Assembly: GCA_024279425.1 (NCBI GenBank)
Contig: JAJRRO010000081.1
Location: 1 to 64,000, forward strand
Length of the DNA stretch: 64,000 nucleotides
Direction: 5' to 3'
From: Bacteroidota bacterium
GTDB taxonomy: Bacteria > Bacteroidota > Bacteroidia > Flavobacteriales > Flavobacteriaceae
The notes beneath the pieces are model-generated. The model saw only the letters and a list, made by a program, of their open reading frames with translations, was not told the DNA's origin and searched no databases. Made by a program: the position numbers and the translations under genes. Shown piece after piece: positions 1 through 9,858 of this stretch. Within the stretch, counting starts at the first letter, position 1, and every line of letters starts with the position of its first letter.

Positions 1-396
1 CGGGTGACTTTCCTATCATATTCTGCAAGGTTTTTACCTGAAGTTAACCATTTCCTTGCAATCAAAACCTCTGAAAACCATCTTTGTTTTAACAATAATG
101 ACTGGTTGACAGTATTTTACGGAATTGATAAGGAGCGACTAAATAAACATATAGGTAAAGTTTTTCGGTATCCGGAAATTGCCAAAAAAATGGGTATTGA
201 GGGGAAGGTCTACACTCAATTTACTATACAGAAAGATGGAAATATCTGGAATATCTTGCTTAGGGGGCCAGATAAGACTCTAGAAAAAGAAGCTGAACGT
301 ATCATCCGTAAATTGCCAAAAATGAGACCAGGAAAACAAAGAGAAAGAAATGTAAAGGTAGCCTTCACTATCCCCATTACTTTCAAACTGCAATAA
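1..396 (+). CDS. TonB C-terminal domain protein, 5' end cut by window edge
   Basis: The reading frame is open from the first base, so the gene probably starts upstream of the window; the GTG at 4 is only the first possible start visible. The last ~80 residues look like an energy-transducer TonB C-terminal domain: a YPEIAKKMGIEGKVY segment, then a strand-rich KDGNIWNILLRGPD part, a helix with RIIRKLPKMRPGK, and a closing VKVAFTIPITFKL strand. In Bacteroidota this domain sits at the end of TonB proteins or of BlaR/M56-type sensor peptidases, and the visible part cannot separate these. The gene ends at a hairpin it shares with the convergent hppA. Family assignment is good; the exact role is unknown. 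Confidence 0.7.
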   Translation, partial: RVTFLSYSARFLPEVNHFLAIKTSENHLCFNNNDWLTVFYGIDKERLNKHIGKVFRYPEIAKKMGIEGKVYTQFTIQKDGNIWNILLRGPDKTLEKEAERIIRKLPKMRPGKQRERNVKVAFTIPITFKLQ

Positions 397-417
397 TTTC
401 AAAGCCTATTGCAAACA

Positions 418-457
418 AAAAACCATCCCGCTATCCGAGGGATGGTTTTTTGTTTTA
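418..457. terminator. Bidirectional rho-independent terminator
   Basis: AACCATCCC and GGGATGGTT form a 9-bp stem around a 9-nt loop at 421-449. A-rich sequence lies on the left and a T run on the right, so it can end both the TonB-domain gene and the convergent hppA transcript. Confidence 0.8.
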
Positions 458-476
458 TACATACTTGTAAAATAAA

Positions 477-2867
477 TTACTTTCGAATATCTATTTTTTC
501 AATAGTAATCTCAGTTTCATTGCCATCAGTCTTAACGGTAGCATCTTCAAAAGCTTTTAATTGAGCTTCTACCTCAGCTTGGGTTCCTTTAAAAGTTTTT
601 TCTTCAGAAACTTTTTCACCATTGACCACGGTAGTATATAAGACGGTAGCTTTAGCCATGCCATCATTATTTTCAACGTTCATCGTAATCTCCTTAGAAA
701 TTTCCTCTGTAGTTGTATTTGCCATACCACTTTCTACAGTCAAAGCGATACTTGGTGCAATTACCAAAGCTACAACCGACATTAATTTTAAGAGAATGTT
801 CAAAGAAGGCCCAGAAGTATCTTTAAATGGATCACCAACGGTATCTCCAACAACGGCAGCTTTGTGAACATCTGTTCCTTTACGACCATCTTCTTCAATT
901 GTTTTCTTGGCGTTGTCCCAAGCACCACCTGCATTGGATTGGAAAATTGCCATTAGCACCCCACAAGTGGTAACACCCGCAAGAAGTCCACCCAGCATTT
1001 CCGCACCTCCAATAAAACCAACGGCAACAGGAACTACGATTGCCAATAATCCCGGCAATACCATTTCTTTTATAGATGCTTTTGTTGAAATGTCAATACA
1101 CTTGCCATAATCTGCAACTCCATCGGCCTCATCAAATATTTTTCTATCTTCCTCAGAAGCTTTGGACATATCGGAATCATATTTTCTCATGATTTCCAAA
1201 GCAGCCTTTAATTGAGGTATCTCTCTAAACTGACGACGAACTTCTTCGATCATTGCCATGGCCGCACGCCCTACTGCATTCATGGACAAAGCCGAGAATA
1301 CAAAAGGCAACATACCGCCCACTAACAATCCTGCCATAATTTTTGGCTGGGACACATCAATCGCAGTTACATTCGCAGTCTTCATAAAAGCAGCAAATAA
1401 TGCTAACGCTGTTAACGCTGCTGACGCAATGGCGAATCCTTTACCAACAGCTGCAGTTGTATTACCAACAGCATCTAATTTATCAGTACGTTCACGCACT
1501 TCTTTAGGTAATTCTGCCATTTCAGCAATACCACCAGCATTATCACAAATTGGTCCATAAGCATCGATAGCTAATTGAATTCCTGTATTTGCTAACATAC
1601 CTACAGCAGCAATAGCAATACCATATAGTCCAGCAAAATGATGAGATACTATAATAGCTGTAGCAATTATTAAAATTGGAAACATTGTTGACATCATACC
1701 AACACCTAAACCAGCAATAAGGTTTGTTGCCGCTCCTGTTTCAGATTGTTTAACAATAGACATTACAGGCTTCTTTCCTGTTGCTGTATAATATTCAGTT
1801 ATTTTACCAACTGCTAACCCAGCTGCTAATCCCGTAATGGTTGCCCAAAAAACTCCCATTGCAGTATATTCTATTCCATCAACTGTGAAAATTTCTGGCA
1901 TTAATTCTTGTATAATAAAATAAGATGCAATAACCATTAATATCGCTGAACCAAATTCTGCAATATTTAATGCAGTTTGAGGGTTTCCACCATCTTTTAC
2001 ACGAACAAAGAAAGTACCTAAAATAGACATTACAATTCCAACAGCAGCTAAAACCAATGGTAAATACACAGCTCCTAAACCATCAAAATTTGGTGTTAAG
2101 ATAAAAGCTCCTAAAACCATAGTACCAATAATTGAACCTACATAAGATTCAAATAAATCGGCTCCCATTCCTGCAACATCTCCAACATTATCACCAACAT
2201 TATCGGCAATAGTCGCTGGGTTTAAAGGATGATCTTCTGGAATACCAGCTTCTACTTTCCCTACAAGGTCAGCACCAACATCGGCAGCCTTGGTATAAAT
2301 ACCACCACCAACACGTGCAAATAATGCTATAGATGATGCTCCTAATGAGAATCCTGAAAGCACATTTAATACCATTGCTAGATTATCTGCTCCGGGCCAC
2401 ATTACTTGGTACAACATAAATAAGCCGCTCAATCCTAAAACACCTAGACCAACAACGCCCAATCCCATTACCGCACCACCGGCAAAAGCAACTTCCAATG
2501 CTCTTCCCAAGGAGGTTCTTGCTGCCTGGGTAGTTCTTACATTTGCTTTGGTTGCAACTTTCATTCCTATAAAACCTGCTAATGCTGAACAGATAGCACC
2601 TATTACAAATGATACGGCTACCATTCCATTAGATCCTACCTCAATATCACCCTTGAAATATAATAAGATTGCCACCACCAATACAAAAATTGCAAGAACC
2701 TTGTACTCCGCCTTTAGAAAGGACATGGCACCGTCGGCAATGTTCTTAGCAATTCTGGCCATTTTGGCATCGCCAACTTCCTGCTTGGAAACCCACATGT
2801 TCTTCACAAATACAAACAGTAGAGCCACGACTCCAAATACTGGTAATAATTGAATTATTAATTCCAT
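477..2867 (-). CDS. hppA: Membrane-bound ion-translocating pyrophosphatase, K+-dependent type, with C-terminal tail
   Basis: This integral inner-membrane enzyme hydrolyses pyrophosphate and pumps H+ and/or Na+. The family signature [11 protein letters not shown] is at about residues 196-206, followed by the acidic DNVGDNVGD stretch that binds Mg-PPi. The motif GNTTAA (about 468-473) has Ala where K+-independent enzymes have Lys, so a K+-dependent enzyme is inferred; H+ versus Na+ cannot be decided by eye. I start it at the ATG at 2867 ([10 protein letters not shown], 796 aa), which begins directly with the first membrane helix. An in-frame start upstream at 3026 would overlap ppa and add 53 residues of non-family sequence. 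The protein has an unusual tail of about 87 residues ([10 protein letters not shown] to the end), polar and Thr/Glu-rich, beyond the usual last helix. The soluble pyrophosphatase gene lies just upstream on the same strand. Confidence 0.95.
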   Translation of the reverse strand: MELIIQLLPVFGVVALLFVFVKNMWVSKQEVGDAKMARIAKNIADGAMSFLKAEYKVLAIFVLVVAILLYFKGDIEVGSNGMVAVSFVIGAICSALAGFIGMKVATKANVRTTQAARTSLGRALEVAFAGGAVMGLGVVGLGVLGLSGLFMLYQVMWPGADNLAMVLNVLSGFSLGASSIALFARVGGGIYTKAADVGADLVGKVEAGIPEDHPLNPATIADNVGDNVGDVAGMGADLFESYVGSIIGTMVLGAFILTPNFDGLGAVYLPLVLAAVGIVMSILGTFFVRVKDGGNPQTALNIAEFGSAILMVIASYFIIQELMPEIFTVDGIEYTAMGVFWATITGLAAGLAVGKITEYYTATGKKPVMSIVKQSETGAATNLIAGLGVGMMSTMFPILIIATAIIVSHHFAGLYGIAIAAVGMLANTGIQLAIDAYGPICDNAGGIAEMAELPKEVRERTDKLDAVGNTTAAVGKGFAIASAALTALALFAAFMKTANVTAIDVSQPKIMAGLLVGGMLPFVFSALSMNAVGRAAMAMIEEVRRQFREIPQLKAALEIMRKYDSDMSKASEEDRKIFDEADGVADYGKCIDISTKASIKEMVLPGLLAIVVPVAVGFIGGAEMLGGLLAGVTTCGVLMAIFQSNAGGAWDNAKKTIEEDGRKGTDVHKAAVVGDTVGDPFKDTSGPSLNILLKLMSVVALVIAPSIALTVESGMANTTTEEISKEITMNVENNDGMAKATVLYTTVVNGEKVSEEKTFKGTQAEVEAQLKAFEDATVKTDGNETEITIEKIDIRK

Positions 2868-2982
2868 TTCGTTTAGTTGTTTTAATTTTTTTTTAACGGC
2901 TGCTAAAGTAGTAAAAACCAATTGATAATAAAAGGCTACTTTCCAATATTGAAAAGCGGCCTTTTTTGTTGGTAGGTAATAC

Positions 2983-3510
2983 TTATATGGTAAAAGTTCT
3001 TTTTTTCTTGTGTTCGCTATTCTCATAACGCTCTACACATTTATGGTAAATTTCCAATGCTTCCTTAGCATCTCCCCATCCACCTACATCAACTTTTTTC
3101 TTTTCCAGGTCTTTATATACCTGAAAGAAATGTTCAATTTCTTTTAATCTATGTGGGTTTATATCACTTATATCATTTCGCCCACTCCAAATTGGGTCGG
3201 ATATAGGTACACAAATGATTTTTTCATCAGGACCTTTTTCGTCAGCCATAGGAAAAACCCCAATAGGCTTAACCTCAACCACAACCATAGGAAAAGTGGG
3301 TTCTGTACACAATATCAGAACATCCAAAGGATCTTTATCTAAAGCCAAGGTCTCAGGAATAAACCCATAATCGCCTGGATACATCATAGATGAAAACAAA
3401 GTTCTGTCAAAACGGATTTTATGTAATGTAAAATCGTATTCATACTTATTACGACTTCCTTTAGGTATTTCAATTAATACGTCAAATGTGGTATTGTTTT
3501 TTCCATTCAT
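2983..3510 (-). CDS. ppa: Inorganic pyrophosphatase (soluble, family I)
   Basis: A cytoplasmic family I pyrophosphatase of 175 aa, the usual length for bacteria. It hydrolyses PPi to phosphate and so drives biosynthetic reactions. Visible family features are [13 protein letters not shown] near the N-terminus, [11 protein letters not shown], and the metal-binding signature [10 protein letters not shown] (D-x-D-P-x-D). A lysine-rich C-terminus ([10 protein letters not shown]) follows. It lies 115 bp upstream of hppA on the same strand, so the cell has a soluble and an ion-pumping PPase side by side, probably sharing a transcript. Confidence 0.97.
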   Translation of the reverse strand: MNGKNNTTFDVLIEIPKGSRNKYEYDFTLHKIRFDRTLFSSMMYPGDYGFIPETLALDKDPLDVLILCTEPTFPMVVVEVKPIGVFPMADEKGPDEKIICVPISDPIWSGRNDISDINPHRLKEIEHFFQVYKDLEKKKVDVGGWGDAKEALEIYHKCVERYENSEHKKKRTFTI

Positions 3511-3584
3511 ATTATTATTTTTATTGGCCTCCTAAGATACCTGAAAAGATTGGATTCACTCCTTTTAGGCAATTACATACTTGT

Positions 3585-6080
3585 TTAAAAATAGAAACCA
3601 AAAGAACCCGTTACACCAAAAGGTCTTGCATTTGGATTGTCCAAATAGTTGCCCCTAAAATTAAAATCTACTCTAAAGAATTTGAATATATTGCCAACAC
3701 CAACTGAATATTCCCAATAAATCTGCTCGTTCGGGGCTTGCAATGGAATATTCGTAGGACTACTTAAGGCAATATTCTCTGGTGAAAGTTCTCCCCACAC
3801 TCCACGAAGGCCAATAAATTCCCTAAGGTTCCATTTTCGAATTAAAGGGATTCTTGAAAACAACCTTCCATTAAAATTATGTTCTAAATGCAAAGAAGCA
3901 TAGGTATCGGTAACGAACTCGTAAAAATCCAAGTTGGGAAATGCATTATATATTGAAAACAACGTTTGGTTACCTGGAACCACGTTCAACAATCCCAAAG
4001 GGACCTCACCAAATGTCTTCCCCAATTCAAGTGTACTATAAAGTCTTCCAAAACCTCCTACCTGCCACGGCTGACTATACGAAAACTGGAGTTTGCTATA
4101 ATTGAAATCGCTTTCCAAAACGCCATCAAGACCTTTGGTGTAATTTAACAAAAAAGTACTGTACTTATCATTTATATCGTAACGCTCTACGCCATAACCA
4201 ATGCTTCTTTTACCCGGGGTATATACGACCAATGCATTAACATCAAATTGTTTTATTTCCGAGGAAATACCCGTTGGGGATACCGGATCAATATACTCGA
4301 GGCTAAAATCATCAGGTAACGCAGATCTCAACGTTCGAAACGAACTGCCCAATCGAATCCTAAAGTTGGTGACAGGCTCCATTTCAATGTTAAACGTGCT
4401 TAGATTTATATTGGTCAGTCTATCATTTGAGCCCACGGTCAAAATCGAGGATGATGCAATACTTCGTCCCAACACATCATTGGTTGAAGTTAAGCTAAGA
4501 CCCAACTGCTCCACATCCCGCCGATTGCCTCCAGAGATAATTAATCTACTTTTTTTATCCAATAGCCATTTGGCGGAACAGCCATGTTTTACTTTTTTAT
4601 CCATAAAGCCATAGGCCATATAGCCCTCAAGCCTCCATGGATCATTTTGCCCAAAATAAGTTCTTGCCCCACCCCGCAAACGAATTCCTTCGGCGTCATT
4701 GTAACCAAATACACTATAGACATCACCAATGTCAAGGTTCCATTTATCAATTTCAATATAGCCCGAGCCTAAAATGCTAATGATATTATAAATTGATTTG
4801 AATTTTGGCACTGTCTTGAGCGTGTCCAATAGCTTGTAAATGCCTTGCTCATCTTTGTTCAAGGTTTCGAGTCTATTATTCTCCCAAAACACACCATCAC
4901 GATTCAAAACCAAAGGGTCATACGCATTTTTCTTGGTCTTGTAGAACTCCTTCGATTTTTCAATATCAAACTTATAATCTCCATAAACCGTGGTGCGTTT
5001 TCCGTAAACACCCCTGGACTCCTCTTTTTTCTTAAAACTAAAGTCGGTCAACATATAATCCCGTTTCAAAAGAAAGATCGAATCGTTTACCACATCGAAA
5101 TCCTGCTCAATGTAAACTTCCTTTACCCAGTTGATATTTGCACTTTTGGTGACCTCAAGATTTATATTCTTGATTGCATAGGTTGAATCGTTCACCCAAA
5201 AGTCTCCCTTAAAAGTCAACTCATTTTTACGACGCGGATAATAAGTGATATTGTAACACCATTTATTATCGATAAATGCACTATCCCTAAGTACATAGTT
5301 ATAGGTATCTATCCCAGTTTTTGATAACGGACTTGTGAAACTCTTGTCAAAAAATTTCAGATAATTGTTGTAGACGTCGTAATCTTGATACAAATCCTCT
5401 ACAAAAGCCACAATCGCTTGGTTATTGTCGAAACCGGAGTTCTTATTTCCTAGCACATCTTCTTTTTCCGTATTGGAAACATTATCACCATATACTTTAG
5501 AAAAGGTTTCATTCAAGAAGATCGGAAGATATGTCTTACCAGTTATTCGAGAGGTATCGAGATCCTGAAATACAAATTCAAGTCCTTTAAAAATCTTACG
5601 CTTCATAAAGGCGCTATCAATGGTATTTAGATCAAACTCTACCTTTTCATACTTGTCGTATTGATATTGCTTGAATTTTCTCAAGCCATTCTCCCTTTTT
5701 TTGGACCATATCTTGCGCAAGATGTCGATTGCAGGGTTGTTCTTTTTAGATTGTTTACCTGCATATATTACCACCTCTTTCAATTGCTGATTAGATTCTA
5801 GCAACACAACCTTCAAGTTATAGGTTACTTTACTGGTCAATGAAATCTCCTGTGATTCGTAACCGATAAAGGATACCACCAAGGTATCATAGGAGTCATC
5901 AGCCTCCATATAAAACCTGCCATTATCATTGGTAATGGTACCTTCCGTAGAATTTTTGAAAAACACATTGGCAAATGCGACGGGCTCACCAGATTCATCC
6001 ACAACAATACCTCCTACTTTTGACTGTGATAGTATTACCAAAGAAAAGAATGAAAATATAGGAAAGAGGAATTTCTTCAT
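3585..6080 (-). CDS. DUF5686 outer-membrane protein with N-terminal carboxypeptidase-regulatory-like domain
   Basis: An 831-aa exported protein. A signal peptide (MKKFLFPIFSFFSLVILSQS) is followed by a carboxypeptidase-D-regulatory-like beta-sandwich at about residues 22-100 (GGIVVDESGEPVAFANV, TNDNGRFYMEA, VVSFIGYESQEI). This domain is typical of Bacteroidota outer-membrane receptors. The remainder matches the DUF5686 type: NPAIDILRKIWSKK, YEKVEFDLN, a middle beta region and a C-terminal half of alternating strands that should form a barrel and ends in an aromatic residue (GSFGFYF). No TonB box or plug was seen, so it is not a classical TonB-dependent receptor. Function is unknown; involvement in envelope biogenesis is only inference. 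It is upstream of ppa with a 74-bp gap. Confidence 0.85.
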   Translation of the reverse strand: MKKFLFPIFSFFSLVILSQSKVGGIVVDESGEPVAFANVFFKNSTEGTITNDNGRFYMEADDSYDTLVVSFIGYESQEISLTSKVTYNLKVVLLESNQQLKEVVIYAGKQSKKNNPAIDILRKIWSKKRENGLRKFKQYQYDKYEKVEFDLNTIDSAFMKRKIFKGLEFVFQDLDTSRITGKTYLPIFLNETFSKVYGDNVSNTEKEDVLGNKNSGFDNNQAIVAFVEDLYQDYDVYNNYLKFFDKSFTSPLSKTGIDTYNYVLRDSAFIDNKWCYNITYYPRRKNELTFKGDFWVNDSTYAIKNINLEVTKSANINWVKEVYIEQDFDVVNDSIFLLKRDYMLTDFSFKKKEESRGVYGKRTTVYGDYKFDIEKSKEFYKTKKNAYDPLVLNRDGVFWENNRLETLNKDEQGIYKLLDTLKTVPKFKSIYNIISILGSGYIEIDKWNLDIGDVYSVFGYNDAEGIRLRGGARTYFGQNDPWRLEGYMAYGFMDKKVKHGCSAKWLLDKKSRLIISGGNRRDVEQLGLSLTSTNDVLGRSIASSSILTVGSNDRLTNINLSTFNIEMEPVTNFRIRLGSSFRTLRSALPDDFSLEYIDPVSPTGISSEIKQFDVNALVVYTPGKRSIGYGVERYDINDKYSTFLLNYTKGLDGVLESDFNYSKLQFSYSQPWQVGGFGRLYSTLELGKTFGEVPLGLLNVVPGNQTLFSIYNAFPNLDFYEFVTDTYASLHLEHNFNGRLFSRIPLIRKWNLREFIGLRGVWGELSPENIALSSPTNIPLQAPNEQIYWEYSVGVGNIFKFFRVDFNFRGNYLDNPNARPFGVTGSFGFYF

Positions 6081-6129
6081 TTATAACGGAATCTTCAAAA
6101 TACAATGACCATCAAATAATGTACCATTA

Positions 6130-6165
6130 AAATAAAAGCTTCGTCAACACTTGGTCGGCGAAGCT
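6130..6165 (-). terminator. Rho-independent terminator of pdhB
   Basis: AGCTTCG (6137-6143) pairs with CGAAGCT (6159-6165), with partial extra pairing in the loop. On the minus strand the hairpin is followed by TTTTATTTTAA. It lies just past the pdhB stop codon and before the DUF5686 gene. Confidence 0.65.
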
Positions 6166-6191
6166 AAATTACTTTTACAATTCGGTATTCC

Positions 6192-7169
6192 TTATTTATA
6201 TAACACTTTTTTAACGGCTTTTACCACATCTTTTTGATTTGGCAACCATTCCGCTAACAAAACAGGGGAATACGGCGCTGGAGTATCAGCGGTATTTATC
6301 TTTTCAATCGGAGCGTCTAAATAATCAAATGCATTCGACTGCACGTGAAAAGTAATTTCAGTAGCGACATTACCAAAAGGCCATGCTTCTTCTAAAATCA
6401 CCAATCTATTTGTTTTTTTTACAGAATTTAATACGGTATCATAATCCAATGGTTTAACCGTACGTAAGTCTATTATCTCACAGCTAATACCTTCTTTTGC
6501 CAATTCATCGGCAGCCTTATCCGCCTCTTTGATTATTTTTCCAAAAGAAACAATGGTAACGTCAGTCCCTTCCCTTCGTATATCAGCTACTCCTAAAGGA
6601 ATGGTAAACTCACCTTCTGGAACCTCACCTTTATCACCGTACATTTGCTCTGACTCCATAAATATAACAGGGTCATTATCTCTAATTGCTGATTTCAAAA
6701 GCCCCTTGGCATCAGCAGGATTAGAAGGGACTACTACCTTTAGGCCAGGACAGTTTGCAAACCAACTTTCAAAAGCTTGGGAGTGTGTTGCCCCCAATTG
6801 CCCGGCAGAGCCCGTTGGCCCCCTAAAAACAATCGGACAACTAAATTGGCCGCCAGACATTTGTCTTATTTTAGCCGCATTATTTATAATCTGATCGATA
6901 CCGACCAGAGCAAAATTAAAGGTCATGAACTCTATAATAGGTCTATTTCCCGTAAGTGTGGAACCAATTCCTATGCCAGCAAAACCCAATTCCGATATGG
7001 GAGTATCAATAACCCGCTCTGGACCAAACTCATCCAACATACCTTTTGAAGCCTTATAGGCACCATTATATTCAGCAACTTCCTCACCCATTAAATAAAT
7101 GGTTTCATCCCTCCTCATTTCCTCGGTCATTGCTTCCGCTATGGCTTGCCTAAACTGTAGTGTCTTCAT
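6192..7169 (-). CDS. pdhB: Pyruvate dehydrogenase E1 component, beta subunit
   Basis: A 325-aa transketolase-like beta subunit of the E1 heterotetramer, which decarboxylates pyruvate with thiamine diphosphate and passes the acetyl group to the E2 lipoyl domain. Visible features are MKTLQFRQAIAEAMTEEM, GEEVAEYNGAYKASKGM, the active-site segment RVIDTPISELGFAGIGIGS, FRGPTGSAGQLGATHSQ, and a transketolase C-terminal domain ending with EEAWPFGNVATEI and TADTPAPYSPVL. Length and motifs fit PdhB rather than a branched-chain enzyme, although the two are close relatives. The E1 alpha and E2 genes lie about 22 kb away at 28.3-31.0 kb, so the complex is encoded at split loci. It is divergent from etfB. 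Confidence 0.95.
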   Translation of the reverse strand: MKTLQFRQAIAEAMTEEMRRDETIYLMGEEVAEYNGAYKASKGMLDEFGPERVIDTPISELGFAGIGIGSTLTGNRPIIEFMTFNFALVGIDQIINNAAKIRQMSGGQFSCPIVFRGPTGSAGQLGATHSQAFESWFANCPGLKVVVPSNPADAKGLLKSAIRDNDPVIFMESEQMYGDKGEVPEGEFTIPLGVADIRREGTDVTIVSFGKIIKEADKAADELAKEGISCEIIDLRTVKPLDYDTVLNSVKKTNRLVILEEAWPFGNVATEITFHVQSNAFDYLDAPIEKINTADTPAPYSPVLLAEWLPNQKDVVKAVKKVLYK

Positions 7170-7350
7170 TAATAGCTATATTTTAAGTTCTCTTCAGATA
7201 AAAACGAAAGCAAAAATAGCAAAATATATATCAAATTATGGACTGACAGAACTAAAAAAAGTTACAAATTTTATTATGCATGCATAGTATTTTTTAAAAA
7301 GAATACCTATCTTAGCTGCATTCTTTTAATGACCTGTAAATATTACTTTT

Positions 7351-8097
7351 ATGAAGATATTGGTTTGCATTAGCAACGTCCCGGACACTACCTCAAAAAT
7401 CAATTTTACTGAGGGTGACACTAAGTTCGACACCAATGGCGTACAATTTGTTATTAACCCCAATGATGAATTTGGATTAACAAGGGCCATGTGGTTTAAA
7501 GAAAAGCAAGGTGGTACAGTACATGCTGCAACGGTTGGAGGGCCAAATTCGGAGTCTACCCTACGAAAAGCGCTGGCTATCGGGGCCGATGAGGCGATCC
7601 GTGTAAATGCAGAACCTCTTGATGGTTATTTTGTAGCACAGCAACTCGCCGAAGTTGTTAAAAATGGTGGATATGATTTGGTAATTGCTGGAAGGGAGTC
7701 CATAGATTATAATGGTGGTATGGTGCCTGGCATTCTAGCAACACTACTAAATATTAATTTCGTCAATACCTGCATTGATTTGCAGATTGATGGCGATAAT
7801 GTAACCGCCACTCGTGAAATAGATGGTGGAAAAGAAAAAATTACCACCTCATTGCCTTTGGTCATTGGAGGGCAAAAAGGATTGGTCGATGAGAGCGATT
7901 TACGCATCCCAAATATGCGTGGGATCATGATGGCGCGAAAAAAGCCCTTGAACGTTGTCGAGCCTATTGATGCCATCTGGGCCACTAATGATGTCAAGTT
8001 CGAAAAACCTGAACCGAGGGGAGCTGTGAAATTGGTTGACGCGGCCAATATCGAAGAATTAATCAACCTTTTACATAACGAAGCCAAGGTAATTTAG
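7351..8097 (+). CDS. etfB: Electron transfer flavoprotein, beta subunit
   Basis: A 248-aa EtfB. It forms a heterodimer with EtfA that carries electrons from acyl-CoA dehydrogenases to the quinone pool via ETF:quinone oxidoreductase. The start MKILVCISNVPDTTSKI is typical. Further family features are VINPNDEFGLTRAMWFKE, GADEAIRV, LVIAGRESIDYNGGMVPGILA and RIPNMRGIMMARKKPL. It is followed after 59 bp by etfA, so the two are co-transcribed. Flavobacterial etf operons commonly lie near pdhB, as here. Confidence 0.96.
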   Translation: MKILVCISNVPDTTSKINFTEGDTKFDTNGVQFVINPNDEFGLTRAMWFKEKQGGTVHAATVGGPNSESTLRKALAIGADEAIRVNAEPLDGYFVAQQLAEVVKNGGYDLVIAGRESIDYNGGMVPGILATLLNINFVNTCIDLQIDGDNVTATREIDGGKEKITTSLPLVIGGQKGLVDESDLRIPNMRGIMMARKKPLNVVEPIDAIWATNDVKFEKPEPRGAVKLVDAANIEELINLLHNEAKVI

Positions 8098-8156
8098 GAA
8101 GGCCCAAACCATAAGTTCTTGAAGTGCATTCAAGATATAAATCAAAGAAAATAATT

Positions 8157-9125
8157 ATGTCAGTCTTAGTATATACAGAATCAGATAACGGAAAATTCAA
8201 AAAAAATGCCTTAGAGGTGGCCTCCTACGCAAGTGAAGTAGCCAAGCAATTGGGCACCAACGTAACGGCTATTTCAATTAACGCCACGGAAAATGACAGT
8301 TTGGGCGCTTATGGGGTTTCAAAGATATTGAATGTAAACAATGACCAGCTTAAGGCCTTTAATGCCAAAGCCTACGCAAACGTAATCTCCGAGGCGGTTA
8401 AAAGTGAAGGAGCACAAGTCATCATTGTAAGTTCAAGTTCCGACACCAAGTATTTAGCCCCGATTTTGGTAGCAAAGTTAGGCGCTGGTTACGTTTCAAA
8501 TGTAGTGGCCATCCCAGAAAGCATCTCTCCATTCATAGTAAAACGTACTGTTTTTAGTAATAAGGGATTTGCCCATACACAAATCAATACCGATATCAAG
8601 GTGGTCGGAGTCTCTAACAATTCTTTTGGATTGGTTGAAAATAGTGGTACTGCACAAATTGAGGATATCAACCCTGCCGTAAATGATTCTGATTTTTCTA
8701 CAAAATCCATCGAAATAGATAAAGTGGTTGGCAAGACTACCATTGCCGATGCAGATATCGTGGTTTCGGGAGGTAGAGGATTAAAAGGTCCTGAGAATTG
8801 GGGTATGATAGAAGAATTGGCAAATGTGCTAGGTGCCGCTACTGCCTGTTCAAAACCAGTTTCAGACATGGGCTGGAGACCCCACAGCGAGCACGTAGGA
8901 CAAACGGGGAAACCTGTAGCGAGTAATCTCTATATTGCGATAGGAATTTCAGGTGCAATCCAGCACCTTGCTGGCGTAAGTGCCTCTAAAACAAAAGTGG
9001 TCATCAATACCGACCCAGAAGCTCCTTTTTTCAAAGCGGCTGACTACGGAATAGTCGGTGATGCTTTCGAAGTAGTACCTGCACTCATCGAAAAATTAAA
9101 GGAATTTAAAGCTCAAAACGCTTAA
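8157..9125 (+). CDS. etfA: Electron transfer flavoprotein, alpha subunit
   Basis: A 322-aa EtfA that binds FAD and pairs with EtfB. The FAD-binding C-terminal part is clear: VSGGRGLKGPENWGMIEELA, ACSKPVSDMGWRPHSEHVGQTG and YIAIGISGAIQHLAGVSAS. I chose the ATG at 8157 (MSVLVYTESDNGKFKK), the normal EtfA N-terminus; the in-frame ATG at 8124 adds 11 residues that do not fit the family. Probably the last gene of the etfBA operon, since a strong 15-bp inverted repeat follows. Confidence 0.96.
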   Translation: MSVLVYTESDNGKFKKNALEVASYASEVAKQLGTNVTAISINATENDSLGAYGVSKILNVNNDQLKAFNAKAYANVISEAVKSEGAQVIIVSSSSDTKYLAPILVAKLGAGYVSNVVAIPESISPFIVKRTVFSNKGFAHTQINTDIKVVGVSNNSFGLVENSGTAQIEDINPAVNDSDFSTKSIEIDKVVGKTTIADADIVVSGGRGLKGPENWGMIEELANVLGAATACSKPVSDMGWRPHSEHVGQTGKPVASNLYIAIGISGAIQHLAGVSASKTKVVINTDPEAPFFKAADYGIVGDAFEVVPALIEKLKEFKAQNA

Positions 9126-9146
9126 TTTTTGTTAATTTGTGGCCTT

Positions 9147-9196
9147 AAAGGGCTGTTCAAATAATTGGTCATCCCTTTTATTTTGAACAGCCCTTT
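9147..9196. terminator. Long inverted repeat after etfA
   Basis: AAAGGGCTGTTCAAA (9147-9161) and its exact complement TTTGAACAGCCCTTT (9182-9196) form a 15-bp stem around a 20-nt loop. No T run follows, so it may be a processed 3' end, an attenuator or a regulatory site rather than a standard terminator. It ends 17 bp before the next gene's ATG. Confidence 0.55.
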
Positions 9197-9213
9197 GAGG
9201 TTTACCATAGCCT

Positions 9214-9843
9214 ATGAGTTTAGTAAGATTAAAAATTAAGGGAATCTCGTATAGCCAGACCCAGAACGGAGCCTATGCCCTTATATTGAATGAAGTTGAC
9301 GGTGATCGCAAGCTCCCCATTGTTATTGGCGCTTTTGAAGCCCAGTCAATTGCCATAGCACTTGAGAAAGAGATCAAACCTCCAAGACCCTTGACCCATG
9401 ATCTTTTTAAAAATTTTGCCGATCGTTTCAATATTGTTGTAAAACAGGTGATTATACATAAATTGGTTGATGGTGTATTCTATTCAAGCATTATTTGTGA
9501 GCGCGACAAGATCGAGGAAATAATCGACGCCAGGACTAGCGATGCCATAGCTTTGGCCTTGCGATTTGGCGCCCCCATTTTTACCTATAAAACGATTCTG
9601 GATAAAGCGGGAATCTACCTGAAATTCTCTTCAAAAGAGAATGACAAAGAAAAAAATGACGACAGTATAATGGTCGATGAAATTTTACAAGAGGGGGAAA
9701 CCGTTGAAATAGACCAAGGGGCTTCGGATGCCTATAAGGAATTGACCATTAAGGAGTTGAATAAAGAACTAGAAAAAGCCGTTGCCAATGAAGACTACGA
9801 AAAAGCGGCCAAACTAAGGGATGAAATATCCAAACGAAATTAA
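9214..9843 (+). CDS. Bifunctional nuclease family (DUF151) protein with C-terminal UVR motif
   Basis: A 209-aa cytoplasmic protein. Residues ~1-135 are the DUF151/bifunctional nuclease domain: KGISYSQTQNGAYALILNE, LPIVIGAFEAQSIAIALE, PRPLTHDLFKN, and DARTSDAIALALRFGAPIF. A charged linker leads to a C-terminal UvrB/UvrC-type motif (ELNKELEKAVANEDYEKAAKLRDEI in two overlapping parts), a helical hairpin used for protein contacts. The domain pair is common in Bacteroidota, where its physiological role is unclear; nuclease activity was described for a plant and a few bacterial relatives. It is followed after 15 bp by the CNT transporter gene, so probably co-transcribed. Confidence 0.9.
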   Translation: MSLVRLKIKGISYSQTQNGAYALILNEVDGDRKLPIVIGAFEAQSIAIALEKEIKPPRPLTHDLFKNFADRFNIVVKQVIIHKLVDGVFYSSIICERDKIEEIIDARTSDAIALALRFGAPIFTYKTILDKAGIYLKFSSKENDKEKNDDSIMVDEILQEGETVEIDQGASDAYKELTIKELNKELEKAVANEDYEKAAKLRDEISKRN

Positions 9844-9858
9844 CTCTAAAGGCATTCT

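Noticed and set aside
622-2853. Several long plus-strand open frames antisense to hppA
   Set aside because: They are low-complexity Ala/Thr/Pro-rich shadows of a well-supported gene on the other strand, with no family resemblance.
2868-3026. N-terminal 53-residue extension of HppA
   Set aside because: It would overlap ppa, is basic and unlike the family, and the ATG at 2867 gives the usual start in the first helix.
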